DNA of 64,000 nucleotides, taken from NCBI RefSeq assembly GCF_028769735.1, contig NC_088172.1:89114451-89178450 (forward strand), written 5' to 3'. The notes beneath the pieces are model-generated. The model saw only the letters and a program-made list of their open reading frames with translations, was not told where the DNA came from and did not search any database. Each line of letters starts with the position of its first letter. Positions within the stretch are counted from its first letter, which is position 1. Below are positions 47,901 to 61,874 of the stretch, piece by piece. This DNA is from Zonotrichia leucophrys gambelii. Taxonomy: Eukaryota; Chordata; Aves; Passeriformes; Passerellidae. The translations under genes were made by a program, and so were the position numbers.

Positions 47901-50900
47901 TCAGTGCAGAGCCCATAATCTGTTGCTTTCTCTGGTGCTCACCCAGCCTTGCCCTGCAGAGCTTTTGGATTGTTTTCATCCTCCCTACGGTTCCATCAAA
48001 GTCAGAGCTATTATGTCTGGAGGCATTTTCTCCCAGCAAAACAAGGAGTTTGAGGAGCTATTGGCTGTAGCTACTTCATGCTTTGGAAAAACCAAATGTA
48101 GTCAGTGACTGCACTGTGACTTAAAAAAATGAAATACCTTCTATAAACCTTATAAGCACCATTTTAGCTGTTCTTTTTTCCAACTCAAAACAAGCTGAAC
48201 TTGTGTTCAAAACTTCGGTTATCTCCTGGCCCTGCTCCCTTGGACCAGCAAGTATCACTGGCAGAATTTGGACAAAAATGCTGGATATCTTAGGCCAGGA
48301 TATACTAATGTAATTATGCAGTGCTTTCTCTATTTTCATTTCTCAACTGGAATGCTCTCCTGGAAAAATATTCATTGGAATATGTTGCAGTTTGTTTGGG
48401 GATCCCTGGGGAGTCTGTAACACTGCAGGAATATGTTTTGCTTCTTTTGGAACTTGAGCTTTTCTTGGAATGATTCCCTTCATTGCTATTGGTCTGTTTA
48501 TTTTCTGAATACAGGAAGGGAAATATCCATGTTAAACTTATTTCCCTGTTTCCAGCTCTAACCATGTACATATCTTATAATTTTAAAGGGCCTTTCCCAC
48601 AGTTGTGCAGGGCATGTTATAAGAAAAACTTACGAAATTTTTTCCATTGGACAGTCAGCTAACTATAATTACTGTTTTCCCAAGGAAAAAAATATCTTTA
48701 AGACTTCAACTCATATTGTTGATAGTGAGTCACAAGGAAGTAGAATCTACATTTTCATGTTTGAAATACTTTATCAGGAGAAAAAAATGTAACACCAAAT
48801 TATTTTATTTAGCAAAAAAAAAAAAAAAGTTTCATTTTGTTTCAGAGTTTCTGGTTGGAACCTTCCAGATTTTTTTCATGGTCATTTTTGGCTGTTTTCT
48901 TAATTTTCATTATTTTTTCCAAATGAACATCCTAATCCCAGACTTCTGTTGGTCTGAGTCCAGTTTCTAGATTGTGAAAAATATGTTTCATGCATGTTTC
49001 AAGGAAGAATAGCTAGTGGAAGACAACCTCCAAAAGAAGCACCTGATCATCAGCCAGGATTCCTCCAGCCAGCCTTCTCCTGGGTAGCTTGCTGCTTACT
49101 TCACTTGTCATCTTAATTGGTTCTGGATGGCTAAGAACAAACTTGGAGGCAGCAGTGCCACTGTGAGGGACTAGAGCTTCTCACAAACAAATCCAGGGGC
49201 ACTCAGCTCACTCTGCCTTTTCTGAAAACATCTAAGGAGGCTGAGATTTCATTCAGTCAGAGCAGACTTTCCTGTTCTGAGGAGATGATGCAAGCTGAGT
49301 GGTGCCGTCCCTCAAAGGAGAATGAGTTTTACTCATAGTCTATAATTTACTGCAAACTAAAAAGCCCACCATTTGACTTGAGAAGATGATGAAAAACCTG
49401 GAAAAGGGGATATAAATGATTGGGTTTGGGTTGTTATCCCTGAGGATGAAGACTTTGTATGGAGCGAGCAACTTCCCATAGGGACAATTTTTTTTGTTTC
49501 ATGTCAGAGTTGCCATATGCTGTCTCAGTGAATTTGGATTTTAATGATAAAGTGTTTTTACTTTCATGTGCAAGTAAGGTTTGGAAGAAAGTTTAAATGT
49601 ATAAAAGAAATGCAAGTTTCAGATTGAAATGGAAAGGTATAAAAAAGAACATTGCTTTTAGGAGTCTGAATCAATCTAACATTTACTGGTGTCCTGCTAT
49701 TCACTGTAGAATGTTGAACACTTACATAGAGAGAGGATGTATTTCTTTAAGGACAGCTGGTTACGTGAAATGTTGTTTGTCAGAAAAATCAACTCAGTGT
49801 GATTTTTTTATTAGCACTGCACTTGAGAAGTGTGTGCAAGGTGAATTGCCTACTTGACTTGCGAACAATGAATAATTCAGTGGGAGCCAGAAAGTCAAAT
49901 GAATCTTCCCAAATACTTTCTGTCTTCCTACAGAATAGACAAAAGTGAGAAAAGGACTGCTTCAGTCATTTAACACTTGCCGCTGAAATGATCTGTCCAT
50001 CTGAAATAATTTGTAGTCTTTTATAGTATTTAATGAAACAATATTTAAGTACAGGTTTCAAAGCACATTACAAATATGGATTATATGTATTTCACAAATG
50101 CTGGAAATAAATGCGGGAAGAAGAGGACCTTAAGTTTTCCAAAAGGTCATATAGCAAAGCAGAGGTAAGTAGGAGTAGATCTGAGATGCCCAATCTGCTG
50201 TCTGGAAGAAAAAAATGCCAACGACGACAACAACAAAGTAGAAGTTGGATTACAGCCATTTGTAGTGTTTACAACACCTGGGCACTAAGAAAACTGAGAT
50301 GAGAACAGTGGGAGCAAAATGAAACCCGAGATTAGAGCAGATCCTCTGAAGCCCAAAAGATTTACGCAAAGGACAGTAACCTTAAACTGTAATTAGTTGA
50401 CTAGTGCTTCTACATGCATGATCTGGAGGTGCAGGAGAAAATACTGTGCTAGAGGCTATATAAGCATAAAAAAACAACACAGTTGTATGGAGTCATTTGT
50501 CCCTAGGTATATTCCAGTATTAGTGATCCTGCCTCTGTTCCTGTTCTTGCTTCTGCCTGGCTCATTCCAGCTTTTCCCAGGTATTTCTTTATCCTGGGTA
50601 AAAGCAGCAGCAAATGGAGAAAACTTCTCCAGCCTTAATAGAGATTAGAGCCAACTTCATGCTCAGGAGACTTTAACCTAAATGACACTTTTTCATTTAC
50701 TATTTTCATTCTTTGCTGTCCAGTGAACAACTTGCTTTTTGCATAAAATACGCACAAATTGACTGAATGTGTTTTACTTCATATATCTGAAATATACATG
50801 TGCAATGTTTCCCAGAAGGTAAAATCCAGCAGCACCTTGCCTTTGTATTTTCAGGTGAAAAGCAGCAGATATTTGGGGAACTGTGTGTCTTTTTGCTACT

Positions 50901-53883
50901 TTAGACCTGCATTAGACTGTACTACTGACCCCAGACTTGTAATGCTTGGCTGGGGAGGAGATGGTTTGTTAGATAGATGTATCAGTGATTTCTCAGCAAT
51001 TAGAGTTATGTAGGTGTTAGAGGTTTTTATAATATTTGCTTATGGAACTTGGAGGTCTCCTGGATCTCAGCAAGGAATCTGTTATTTAGCTTCCTGCCAT
51101 CTTCCTGCCTGAGCTGCCAGAGGAGCATCATCAGGACTGGGAGTCTTCTTAAGTCTGATCCCACACTGCAGCGCTGCCTCCAGGCTCAGGTTCTGTCATT
51201 TGTGAGTGCATTACACTCTGATGGAGATGGAAATGAAATGATAAATAGTTTTTGTCCCCTTTGCGAAGTTATTAGAAACCTCTTTTAATGTATTTTTCTT
51301 GATTAAAACAGCAGCTGCCTGCCCACACTGACTAGGGGAGCTAATGATTTTGATGAAAGACATGATGAATAATTTGCTCGAGATTTGTATGGGGTTTTTT
51401 TGCCAACTCCTGAGTTAAACTGAGAGGAAACATATGGGGGAGAATAGGAGAGAACTTTTTTCAGTTCTGCCTTTATTTTTTTTCTTGTGAAGGTTGACAA
51501 CAGATAAGGTGTCTTTTTCCTTTTCAGCCCTATTTTATATAAAGAGCTCAGATAAGATTTCTGAGCAATAAAGTAGCTTTCAAGGACTGTGTTTTCATGA
51601 GATCTCAACGAAAAAAACAAACATAATAACCGTATTCTTCCTTCATTCTTGGCCAAGCCATGACCTCAGTTACACATTCATGTAAGGTATGAGCTTGCGC
51701 TCTCAGCCTCTCTAAATGTTGCCTGCTGTGGGAATTAATATAAAGGAAAAAAAAATTGCCCTGGACAGTTTTCATCACCTGTTAGGACCTGTGAAGTTTG
51801 AGTTCAACTGGATGGAGGCTTTGAACAGTTTTTCCCTAGAGGGATGGTGTTAAAAACAAGAGACAGTCGTTTCTCCAGTTTGCAGCAGTGAAAATATCTG
51901 AAGTAATTTCACAGAAATGAATAGAGTGGACCCTTGGACAAGAGAAGATGGAACCTGGGTCTTTGCACTTCTGGAGAACTGAATCTTTTCCAGGAAGCTA
52001 ATACCAAATGTACACTGTTGTTCCAATGTAGAGGTTCACCTGATTATTTTTTGCTGTGGTGTTCCTGAGATTAAGAGTTTAAGTATTCATGCCTCTTCAA
52101 TCATGACTGTTTGTTCCTGACACCATTCTCTGTTCTTGTTGTTGTTGTTGTTGCAGGGGCAGCTGGTGTTGGGATAGGGAATATGATTGCATTTTAACAA
52201 GTTCTTTCTAAGCTAGGACATTATCCAGATCTCATTTGCAATTTGGTCCATGGTGAAATGGAGTGAGATGAAACAGGAGAGACTAACAATAATAACTGGG
52301 TTGACCTTCCCTGAAACAAAAGTGAGGATGATGAGGGGCCATACCCAGAAAAGAGAAATGAAATTTTCAGACCTTTTCATGAACCCCAGAGGTTTTTTCT
52401 GGTCTTTTGTTCAGGTTTCCCTGTTTTGCAGGGAACTCTGTGTCTTTTTGCTACCTTAGACACTCCTATTACCCTCAATCTCATAAAATGATATTTTGAA
52501 CCAAGACTTCAGCAGTTTCATCCCTTATATAATTCTGCTGAATTGTTGGCATCACTTTTTTTTTTCTAATTTTTCTTTGGTGATGGTCATTTATAGGTAC
52601 AGCTCACCTTGCCCTGAAAGAAAAGGCCCAGAAGAAAAGACATCATCTCTGATGTCATTGCATTGGTGACAACTTGCCACGTCTATGATTCTGCCATTTA
52701 GCACTGGATGTTTTACACTTCTTCAGGCCCAAGACACGTAGGACTTTCCATCCTGGTGCCAGTCTAGGCATCTCTTAAAGTTGCCATGAAGTGAATCCTT
52801 CTGCTGTAGTAGGTTATTTTCCTAAATCTCCTTTTTGTTGCTGTGGGAAGATACATCTTGAGTGCTTGCCATAACACAAATTAATTCTGGCTTTTTGGAA
52901 ACATGAAGAGCCCCTAAATGCGTGTGCAGCAGGCACTGTTAGTATTAATCAGAGATTCATCATTTCTCATATGAAAGAAGTACAATTTCATGAGGGAAAC
53001 TTTTCTGTTAAATTTTTATTCTGTGGAAACCATAACATGAATTTGGTCTCAAAGTCTGAACTGAGTAATTTCCATAGAATTTGCATGCCCATTTTTGATT
53101 GTCTGCAGTGAGAATCCTGAGCAAATTATTTTCTTCTATGATCTGCTAAACATTTGTCTCATTGGAAATAAACTAGGAAGAGAAAGAAGTATACAATGAA
53201 GACAGCAGTTTATGGGAGTCTGTGGAAATCTTTGGTGATAGACTAAATCCTAAATATGTTTTTGCTATTCTCAGTCCTTTGAGGTATGGGCTGCTTTCAA
53301 TGAGCGTGAATAGAGGAGTCGCCATTAATATTAATGCAAGTTATGTATGTGCGCTGGGAGCAAAATATACCCTAAAATCTAATTATTTTATGCTAGTAAT
53401 TGAACTGAAAAGATACTTCCTCATTCCTGGCAAAAAAAAAGCAACAATCATTCATAGAATTTTCAGCAGGAAGAAAATTTTATCACTTCAGTAAACCAGC
53501 CTCTGCTCTGACCCAGTGGGAACTAGGAAAAATTCTGGTACCAAAATCCCTGCTGTTGCACATGCAACTGCAGTTAATAATGAGTTTTGTGTTCTTCAGG
53601 AACCATTTTTCATTGCTCTAGGCAGTGAATAAATAGAGGGGCTTGTGACAACTTCAGACCACTTGGATGACCTGATCCCTTGAAATCAAGGCAGAAACCC
53701 CTTTCTCTCTAAGATTTTTGAAAAAAAAAATTTAATTCTGCAGATGTGCTTTAGAGAGAGGCTTGGCCAGCAGTCTGTGGGACAGGCTGCTGGAAAACAT
53801 GGGCAAGGATGTAAAAAGCCTCTCTGCTGAAGTGGGTTTTGAGAAAACCCATTAAGAATGTTCAGACCACATTTCTGTGTCTT

Positions 53884-54075
53884 AGTATCAAAGAGTGGTT
53901 TGGGTTAGAAGGGACCTTAAAGACTATCTAGTTTCAACCCCTGCTGGGCAGTAACACCTTCCAGAAGACTAGGTTGCTCAAAACCCCATCCAGCCTGGCC
54001 TTGAACACTTCCAGGGACGGAGATGCCTTGTGCTGCCTGTCTCTGTGTTGTCACTGAGGAGAATTTCCTCTGTGA
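53884..54075 (-). mobile_element. CR1 LINE 3' fragment
   Basis: GGTTTGGGTTAGAAGGGACC, the AAAGACTATCTAGTT block, CTGGGCAG, ACACCTTCCAGAAGACTAGG, TTGCTCAAAACCCCATCCA and CTGGCCTTGAACACTTCCAG together match avian CR1 3' regions read in reverse. The ends are eroded, so the limits are approximate. Confidence 0.88.
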
Positions 54076-54476
54076 TGAACTCAGCATATTAATGCTTGTC
54101 TCAGTTTCACGGGTTTTTTCTTTCCCTGTGGGCTCTGTTATGCTTGGGCCAGCTGCGTGTGTCCTCACCACTTCACTGTGTTGGCTCTCCTGCCTACAGT
54201 TTCATATGAGATGTGATCCCTTTGCCAAGTCATTCATCATCTGGTGTCTCTCTTGTCAAGAAAAGAGCTGTAGGCTTTTGCTGGGGGCATATGGGTTCAA
54301 TATGCTGCTCAGGCTGAGCACTGGACAGCTCAGGAGTTCAGGTGCATAATGGTACTGTTGTGCCAATTGATGCCAATCCTCATCCCGGATTCTGGGATGA
54401 GGTGGGGAAAGTGCACTGATGTAGATATCCCTGGGCACCAGCAAGCCCTGCAACTGCACTCTGCAGGCTCTAAGGC

Positions 54477-55040
54477 TGTGATGCCTTATGAAGGCTGACC
54501 TAGAACACAGACTAGATGGAGCTAAAGAATAAAGTAGGTATTTATTAAAGGCCTCAGTGGATACATTTTGGGCAGCACAAGAGCCTGACCAGGGCTACAC
54601 CCAAGATGAACCTAAAAATGGTCACAAAATGGATGACTGGTCACGAGGTCTCACACTTTTATAAGTTTTGGTCCATTAGCATATTGGAACTAATTGTCTA
54701 ATTGCAGCTTTAGTCCATGGAGTCCCATCCTTGTTTTTCTCTCTTCAGTCCATGTTCTTTATGCTCTTGGACCTGAAATCCGGATCAGTTGTCCTTGGTT
54801 CCCAGTTAGAGAAGGAATTGTTTTATCTACCTGCTCTGTGAAGAGAGCTTACCATCCCCTAATACGAAGCCCAGACCCATACACTAAAGCAGTACAGAAT
54901 CTGAACAATATAAAAGCTTAATCTGAGGCATCAGCTGGAACTGAAAAAGAACATTTGACAGTTAAAAGATAGGATTCTGATGTACATGTCTTGACAAGGA
55001 TCAAGTACAATCCTCTGAATGTATCAAAACAAAAACTAGT
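54477..55040 (-). mobile_element. LTR-like element, right end uncertain
   Basis: It begins TGTGATGCCTTATGAAG at 54477. On the - strand a TATAAAAG box (about 54655-54664) precedes an AATAAA (about 54541-54546) by about 115 bases, the order expected of an LTR promoter and polyadenylation site. Segments such as TGGTCACGAGGTCTCACAC and GTCCATTAGCATATTGG resemble a bird ERV LTR as I remember it. I could not find a clean CA end with a duplication matching AAGGC, so the 55040 limit is a guess. Confidence 0.6.
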
Positions 55041-58000
55041 TTGGATAAAGGCCAGAACAGTAGGACTCTGGCTGTTTCTTTCCTTTTTGTAAGCCAATCC
55101 CTTACTTGTCATTTCCCCCCACCTTTCCTCTTATTACAGAAAGTGTTCTCTAGAAATGATTCTGTTTTGATGTGTGGCAGATGGCCTGTCCCTGGCAGGT
55201 ATACTCTACTAACCCAGTGCTGTACAGTAGTGATACATAAACCTCTGCTGATTTTATTAATGTGGTTGGTGATGGGGATCCATAAACCTCTGAATCTAGG
55301 CACTGAAATAGTGCAATTGCAGCCTGCACAGCTCAATCATCAGTAGCTTCCTACTTGGCTGGGAAAGTCAGGGATGGGAGCAAGTTCCCATGTCTTTTCT
55401 GTCATGTGTATTATGGTAATTAAGTAGCTGTGAGCAACTGCTCTGCTTTGGTTGCCTGAGCAGATGTGTGAATGTCAGCAGCAGCATAATTGCCATTTTC
55501 CCCCTGTCAAAAGACTGACTGGCTTCTGCTTTGTATCTGGCTTCTAGTTATGAAATTTCCTCAGAGAAGACATTGTGCAGCCCATGTACTATCCACTAGA
55601 CAGCTCTTTAGGAAAATCAGTGGTTTGCAGTTTTTTATCTTTTTTCTGCTGCAATAGCAGCAGACCTCTGAAGATGTTACGGATGGTCAAGAAAGGCTCA
55701 CTAATATATCACTACCACTCATGTGAACATTGAAGTTTAAGTATTACAGGTTTTAAATACTAGAATAAGCTGAGACTTCTTTGGCAATTGTTGCTGTATC
55801 ACTCCAGGCAGGCAGCTTTGTAAAAAATAGCCTTTGTTCTTTATTAAAGCTAAATGGATCTTCTGCAGTTGTCATTACCACCTGGTTGGAAAGTGTTGAC
55901 AGCAGTGGGCTGTAATCCCTCCTAGCAACCTGTCAGCATGGTACAGTGAGGACCCAAATCAGGGCAGGGACCCCAGGAGCTGCTGGAGGAGGGGTGTGTG
56001 GTGTCCTGTCTGTGCAGAGGTGCTCCCTTTCATGGTAGCCAAAACAGCTCTTCTCAGCTTTAAGCTGCATTATTTGATCGCAGAGCAGGAGAAGCAGGGA
56101 AAAGAAAAATTGTATTGAGCAGTGACAGTGCAGAAGAGATTACGAAAGAGAATAATTATATTCTGCAGGGTACTCTGAGTGTTGTAGTCAGGAAAACACA
56201 ATCAGAAGGCACTTGGTGTGCTTTTTGAAACCAGTTTTGAGAAAGCCTGGATTCTGCATGGTGGAGCCAACTTTTACTTCACTGACACCTCCTGTCTCCA
56301 GGTTTGAGGACTGACAGCTAGTTTTAAATAATTATTTTAATTCAGACTTTCTTAATTTAGATCAGATTGATTTTCAGCTGAGTTCATGCACTGCATGTAG
56401 GACAGCATCACTGACGCTAGTCTGCCTGCCCTCTCTCCCAGGGCTGTGATCCTATTTTAAGTCTGGAAGCTGCTCTTCAGCTGAGATCCTGGTAACAATT
56501 TTCCTACCTCTGGATCCAGTGGGGACAAGCTGCTCAGAAGGAGCAGATGAAGCTGAAGTAAACCTTTATTCTAAGCTCCAGGCACAAGGGAAGTCCCATA
56601 CAGGTCCTGCTATGGTAACCATGACTGAATGCTGTCATTTGATTTAGGGATCAACTATTCAAAAGTGTCTGGGTTTTTGACTCAGAAGTGGTTTAGAAAT
56701 GGAGTACAGATGAAGAGCAAAACAAGTAAAATAAAGGACAGGGCAACAGGCAGCTCTTCAATGAGACATTAGGGAGGATTTGCTGTAACATAGAAACAAG
56801 GGTAATGTGTGCCAGTAGTTGTGTGAGAGGAAATGCATATTATAATTTTCCAAGCCGATGGTCCAAGGTGAGTGATGAGCTGTTTAGATTAAATTTGAGT
56901 GGGAAGGAAGCTCCCATTTGGAGAATGAAGTGAAAGTATGATGAGTTATAGGTAAGGTCAGAAGCTGGCTTTTAATTGGAGAATCACTTTGGTGACCAAG
57001 GGGTGTTTTTTCAGCATATGCTGCAGACTTAGTTTTAAGACTCCATCCTGCTAAGTATACTGCTAGGCTTGACATAGCTAATAGGAAGAGTAAGCCTAGG
57101 TTGAGATCTGCTAAAGAAAATGGAAGGGGCAGTGGTAGTTTCCCTAAACTACCTCCATAGGTATATTGCAAAGCCTTTCTAATCCGTCCATATGGAATAT
57201 ATTGAAACAAAGTCTATAAAGCAAATTTGCATCTTTACAAAGGAAATACATGAAGTTAGAGGTGAAGCTGCTTCAGTTCGTGCTTTGTGACTCCAAATGT
57301 GTCTGGGCATTAGCACAAATATTCACACATTTACAAGAAGTCTCTTCTGTGTTAGGGTGAGTCAAGGGGACATTTCTACAAAAAGAATAACTTCAACTTT
57401 TAGTTGAGTTTTCCCATAAAAACCAAATTCAGCTGATTTTTCTCCAAGTGGTATTTTCTCACAGTCCTACATATCTGAAGACTTACTTTGTGAAATAAAT
57501 TAACTTAAAATCAGCAGTTAGAGAAATCTTTAGCCTATGAGCACTCCTGTTTTCTTGAGATGTATCAGATATTCATTGCTTGTGTGGAAGTAGCTACTGT
57601 ACTAAGGGAATCTCTAAAAAGGTGGTTATATAAAGATGGATTGTGTAGTATATATCTTCCTATAGGACCAGTGAGTTGTGGAGTAGGAGGGAAGTCCATT
57701 GCTAGATGACTACCCTGGGGTATAAGAAATGGTCCAAAGTTACAAGTGATGACAGAGTGAATAATTAAATTAGAAGATTCAGCATCATATGAGCATCTCT
57801 CTTCTTTGCGCAGACACAGCCAAAACGTTTGCAATCTCAAATGTGATCTGGGCCTGATTTCCATTTAAACTAAAACCCTTCTTATACTGCAGAGAGGGTG
57901 CAAATATAACTTAGACCTACTCTGGTTATCACCTCAAAGATTGGTGATCCTCTTTGTAATAAGTAAAAATCACTCTAAAAAAGACTTTTGCTGTTGAGGA

Positions 58001-60814
58001 AGAAGAAGAAGGCAAGTTTGGTTTTTTCCAATCATAATGTTTTAGGAAAGTCGTATCTGCAGTACTTGGCAAAGGAATATAAGATAAAGTTTCTGCAAGT
58101 TGCAGTTCTCCTAATTTTGCAGCTAGGTAGGATCTGCAGTTGATAATGACCTAAATACAAAAGGCCCAATTTTATTTTCTGCAACCGGGCATGTTGTTTA
58201 TACCCACATAAGGGGTGATTACTCGGATTGATTTGGAAAGGCTGATCATTTCTTTGACCCATATAACTGGTGGGACAGCAAAGTGCAAAATTTACCCATA
58301 AGCTGCCGATGAAGTGTCCCTGTGGTTTGCAGTCTCTGCATATCTACTGGAAAGACAAATGTATAGTTATAGCCCAACTCCAGGGAATTTCTTTGTTACA
58401 GAGATCTTTGATTTTGTAACTGAAGTGACTATCATGGCTATCTTGCAAGAAGATGAGGAAGAAAATATAATTTACTTTGTCTTTTTTTGGTATTATGTAG
58501 AATAAGAAGAAGTTTTACATTCCTCTGGAAACTTCTTAAGATTTCAGAAATGCTCTCATGCTGACTTGTCTAAGAAGTGGGAAAAAAATTTGAAACAGAT
58601 TGCTGAGAATAGCCAGCACCTGTGATAGTGTAGATCCTGATATGTTTCTCCTGTCCAACTGAAGAGTTGGACAGTTTGCTTGTTCTTGAGGCAGTGCACA
58701 GAATATCAAGATATGCAGGGCTTTTTCCACTGTCTCAGTGTTTCCACTTAATAAATTGTACCCCGGGCAAAAAAAAAAAAAACTGGCAAAGAGGGCATGA
58801 TGCTATGAAAATTTGTTTTACCAAATTGGCATTTTCTATTGTAGACCATCCATACTCAGCATTGATTTTACATTGCAGCTTGACCAGCTCACTTGCATTT
58901 CAAAGTAGAAGCTGGAGGAGCTATTGATTGCTTAGCTGAACAGGTTGACTATGATCTGCAGTCTCCTTTTATGCATTGATTCCTTGTCTCTTTACTCTCC
59001 GTATCCTGAATGTCTCTGAACTGTGAGAGGGCTGCTAAATGGACAAAAATATTGATTTCCTTTCCTCTTCTTTTATTTTCAAAAGCTCCTTATTTACCAA
59101 GAGCAGAACTAATATCAGGAAAACAAAAGATAAAAAAAGGCAGAAGGATGGAAATTTTTGTGTATTTTTTAAAAAACATATGAACTTGGTTGAAACTGGA
59201 GTCCTGTAAGTTGTGTTTTCATCAAGAAATTTATTTGCCTGTATGAAACCTTTGAACTCAGGCTGTTCAGCTTCATATTTTACTACTGTCTGATCGATAA
59301 TGCACTTTTGGGGTGGTTTCCTAAACGGCTGTACCTCTAATATTAGGATTATCCATGATTTTTGCAGAGAAGTTAATAAGCAGTCCCAGCTATGCCAGGT
59401 TTTATTGCAGAATGAATCAGTAAGTCTTTTGTTAGAGTTTTTTGTACAATGTTTTGTTCCTATTTTGTTCACCCACAAGTGTGACACATTGTAATACCAA
59501 GTTTAGAGGGACAGAGGAAAAATTCAGGGAACATAAGCTGGAGTCAAGTAAAAATTAGGAGACATGCCAAGAGGGATCACTGGAGGGACAGCATTAATGT
59601 CCACACATTTACATATCTGCTGATGATCTATGTAAGCTTAAAACATGTTTGGGATGGCAAATGGGGCTGGTTATGGAAAGGGTAAAACTAGAACTAGTCC
59701 AGAACATCCAAGTGTGATGATAAAAATACCCAGGAGGTCCTTGATATCTAGTAACATTGTTTCAACTAGTAACAAAAAAGTAAAAGCAAGGTAGAAGGAT
59801 GCCTAAAAATAATGAAAAAGAGCTATTTTACAGGGAGTGTTACTTCTGTAAATCAAAGCAATTCTCATGTTGTCTGTGCTCATCATTGTGAAAATAACCA
59901 TTTAAAAATAAAGAGTGATACAAGTATTTTATGGAAGGAAATGCACTTTTCCTTTAATGAAATATTTGAAATGAAGGAAAAAAAAGGTTCATATGTGTGG
60001 TGGTGTTCACAGGGGTCCCAGGATGAGGGAAGAGACGAGAATCTGACTCCATGTTTCAGAAGGCTGAATTATTATTTTATGATATATATTATATTAAAAC
60101 TATACTAAAAGACTAGAAGAAAGGATTTTATCAGAAGAAAAGAAAAGGAAAAGAATGATAATAAAAGACTTTTAGAGAGTCTGATACAGATGGACTGTGA
60201 TTGGCCATTAATTAAAAACAACCACATGAGACCAATCAAAGATGCACTTGTTGCATTCCGCAGCAGCAGATAATTATTATTTACATTTTGTTCCTGAGGC
60301 CTCTCAGCTTCTCAGGAGAAAAATTCCTAATGAAAGGATTTTTCATAAAATGTGTCTGTGACACATGTGTCCTTTGCTTAGATGTGGTAGGGAAAGTTCC
60401 GTTGATAAACTTCCAAATTTCTAAGGATTTTTCTCTAACACAGGATTTATGCTGTAGTAGCTGCTACATCTTTGCTATAGGGTAAGTTCCTGTACAAAAC
60501 ACTTGCCAGGATGCAGCTGGGGAGAAACTTGGAGAAATTGTTATGAATAATCCTCCAGAAACATCTACATTTAGCAACAGTGTCTTGTTGCTAGGTATGG
60601 AGAGATCTGTGAGAGCCTTTGAAGTCATTAGTTTGCTTGAGAGGAGCAGTTCTCATTTTATTAGTAAGGATTGGATGGTCAGTGACACTCACAAGCCCTC
60701 TGATATCCCTGCTTGTGCTGTCTGGGCCATGAAACAGGCTCAAAAACTTTGAAAACTGAGCAGATAGATCTAACTCTGTCACAACAAATGGCATCAATTT
60801 TCTGCATTGCTGTG

Positions 60815-61874
60815 TGTGATGGGTTGACCCTGGTCACATGCCAAGTGTGTGCCAAAGCCTCTCACTCCTCTCCAGAGCTGGAAAGGAGAGAGAAAATATA
60901 ACATAGGAAGGTTCATGTATTGAGATATGGATTGGGAGAGATCATTCATCAAACATCATGGGCAATACAGGCTGTAGGTAGAGATATGAATTGAATTTAT
61001 TACACTAACCAAATCAGAGCAGGATTATGAACCCTTAAGAACACCTTCCCCTCACCCCTCCCTCCTTCCCAGCTCTACCTTCTACTCCAGCAGTGTAAAC
61101 AGACAGGGAATGGGGTTATGGTCAGTTTCATTGACCATAACCCCATTCCTTTGAATCACCTGTGGTTTCTTTGGTTGCTCAGGGGGGAATTGTTTCTCCA
61201 TGCCACTTTAGGGGCCTTCCCACAGGAGACAGTTCTCCACAAACTTCCAGCCTGAGTCCATCTCATAAGCAGCTGCTGAAAACTGCTGCAGTGTGAGTCC
61301 ATCCCATGGGCAGCAGTCCTCCCAAATCACTGCAGAGTGGGGTCACTCTTGCATGGTGTGCAGTCCCTCAAGGACAGGCTGCTCTAGCGTGGTCTCCTCT
61401 CTCCATGGGCCTCTCACTGGGTCACAGCCTCTTCTCAGGCACCCCCAGCTCCTCCACGGGTTGCAGATGGATCTCTGCAGCCCCATGGATCTCCATGGGC
61501 TGCAGGGCACAGCTGCCTCACCATGGTCTGAACCACAGGCTGCAGAGGAATCCCCCCAGCTCTGGTGCCTGGGGTAACTCCTGCCCTACCACTGACCTTG
61601 GTGTTTGCAGAGTTTTTCCTCCCATATGTTCTCACCCCACTCTTCTCTGGCAATTGCAACTGCACAGTAACTTTTTTTTCTTTCTTCTTAATTGTGTTAT
61701 CACAGAGGCATTACCACAGTTTCTGATTGTCCTAGGCTTGCCAGTGGCAAGTCTGTCTTTGGCGCTGCCAGGGCTTGTCTCTGCCAGGCATGGTGGAAGC
61801 TTCTAGCAGCTTCTCACAGAAGCCAGCCCTGCAGCTGCACTGCTGCTAAAACCTTGCCCTTCAAACCCAGTACA
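60815..61874 (-). mobile_element. Solo LTR, family B copy 2
   Basis: 1060 bp starting TGTGATGGGTTGACCCTGG and ending CCCAGTACA, flanked by CTGTG (60810-60814) and CTGTC (61875-61879), four of five matching. The start resembles bird ERVL-type LTRs as I remember them. A - strand AATAAA lies near 60996. The part from 60910 on is a near copy of 38619-39583. Frames of 94 and 166 codons are identical in both copies, which reflects the DNA identity rather than coding. Confidence 0.85.
61107..61149. repeat. Perfect 18-bp inverted repeat, second copy
   Basis: The same hairpin as at 38816-38858, 22,291 bases downstream, with an unchanged stem and loop. Confidence 0.93.

Noticed and set aside
52597..52700. 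Possible exon 3 of the convertase: AG acceptor at about 52597 followed by GTACAG and a Lys/Arg-rich stretch
   Set aside because: The frame hits a stop after six codons. The basic residues do not continue into the expected PC2 sequence after the prosegment cleavage site, and no donor follows.
61293..61806. Frames of 94 and 166 codons identical to those at 39002-39515
   Set aside because: They lie inside two nearly identical LTRs. Identity follows from the recent shared origin, and the sequence has no protein-like motif.
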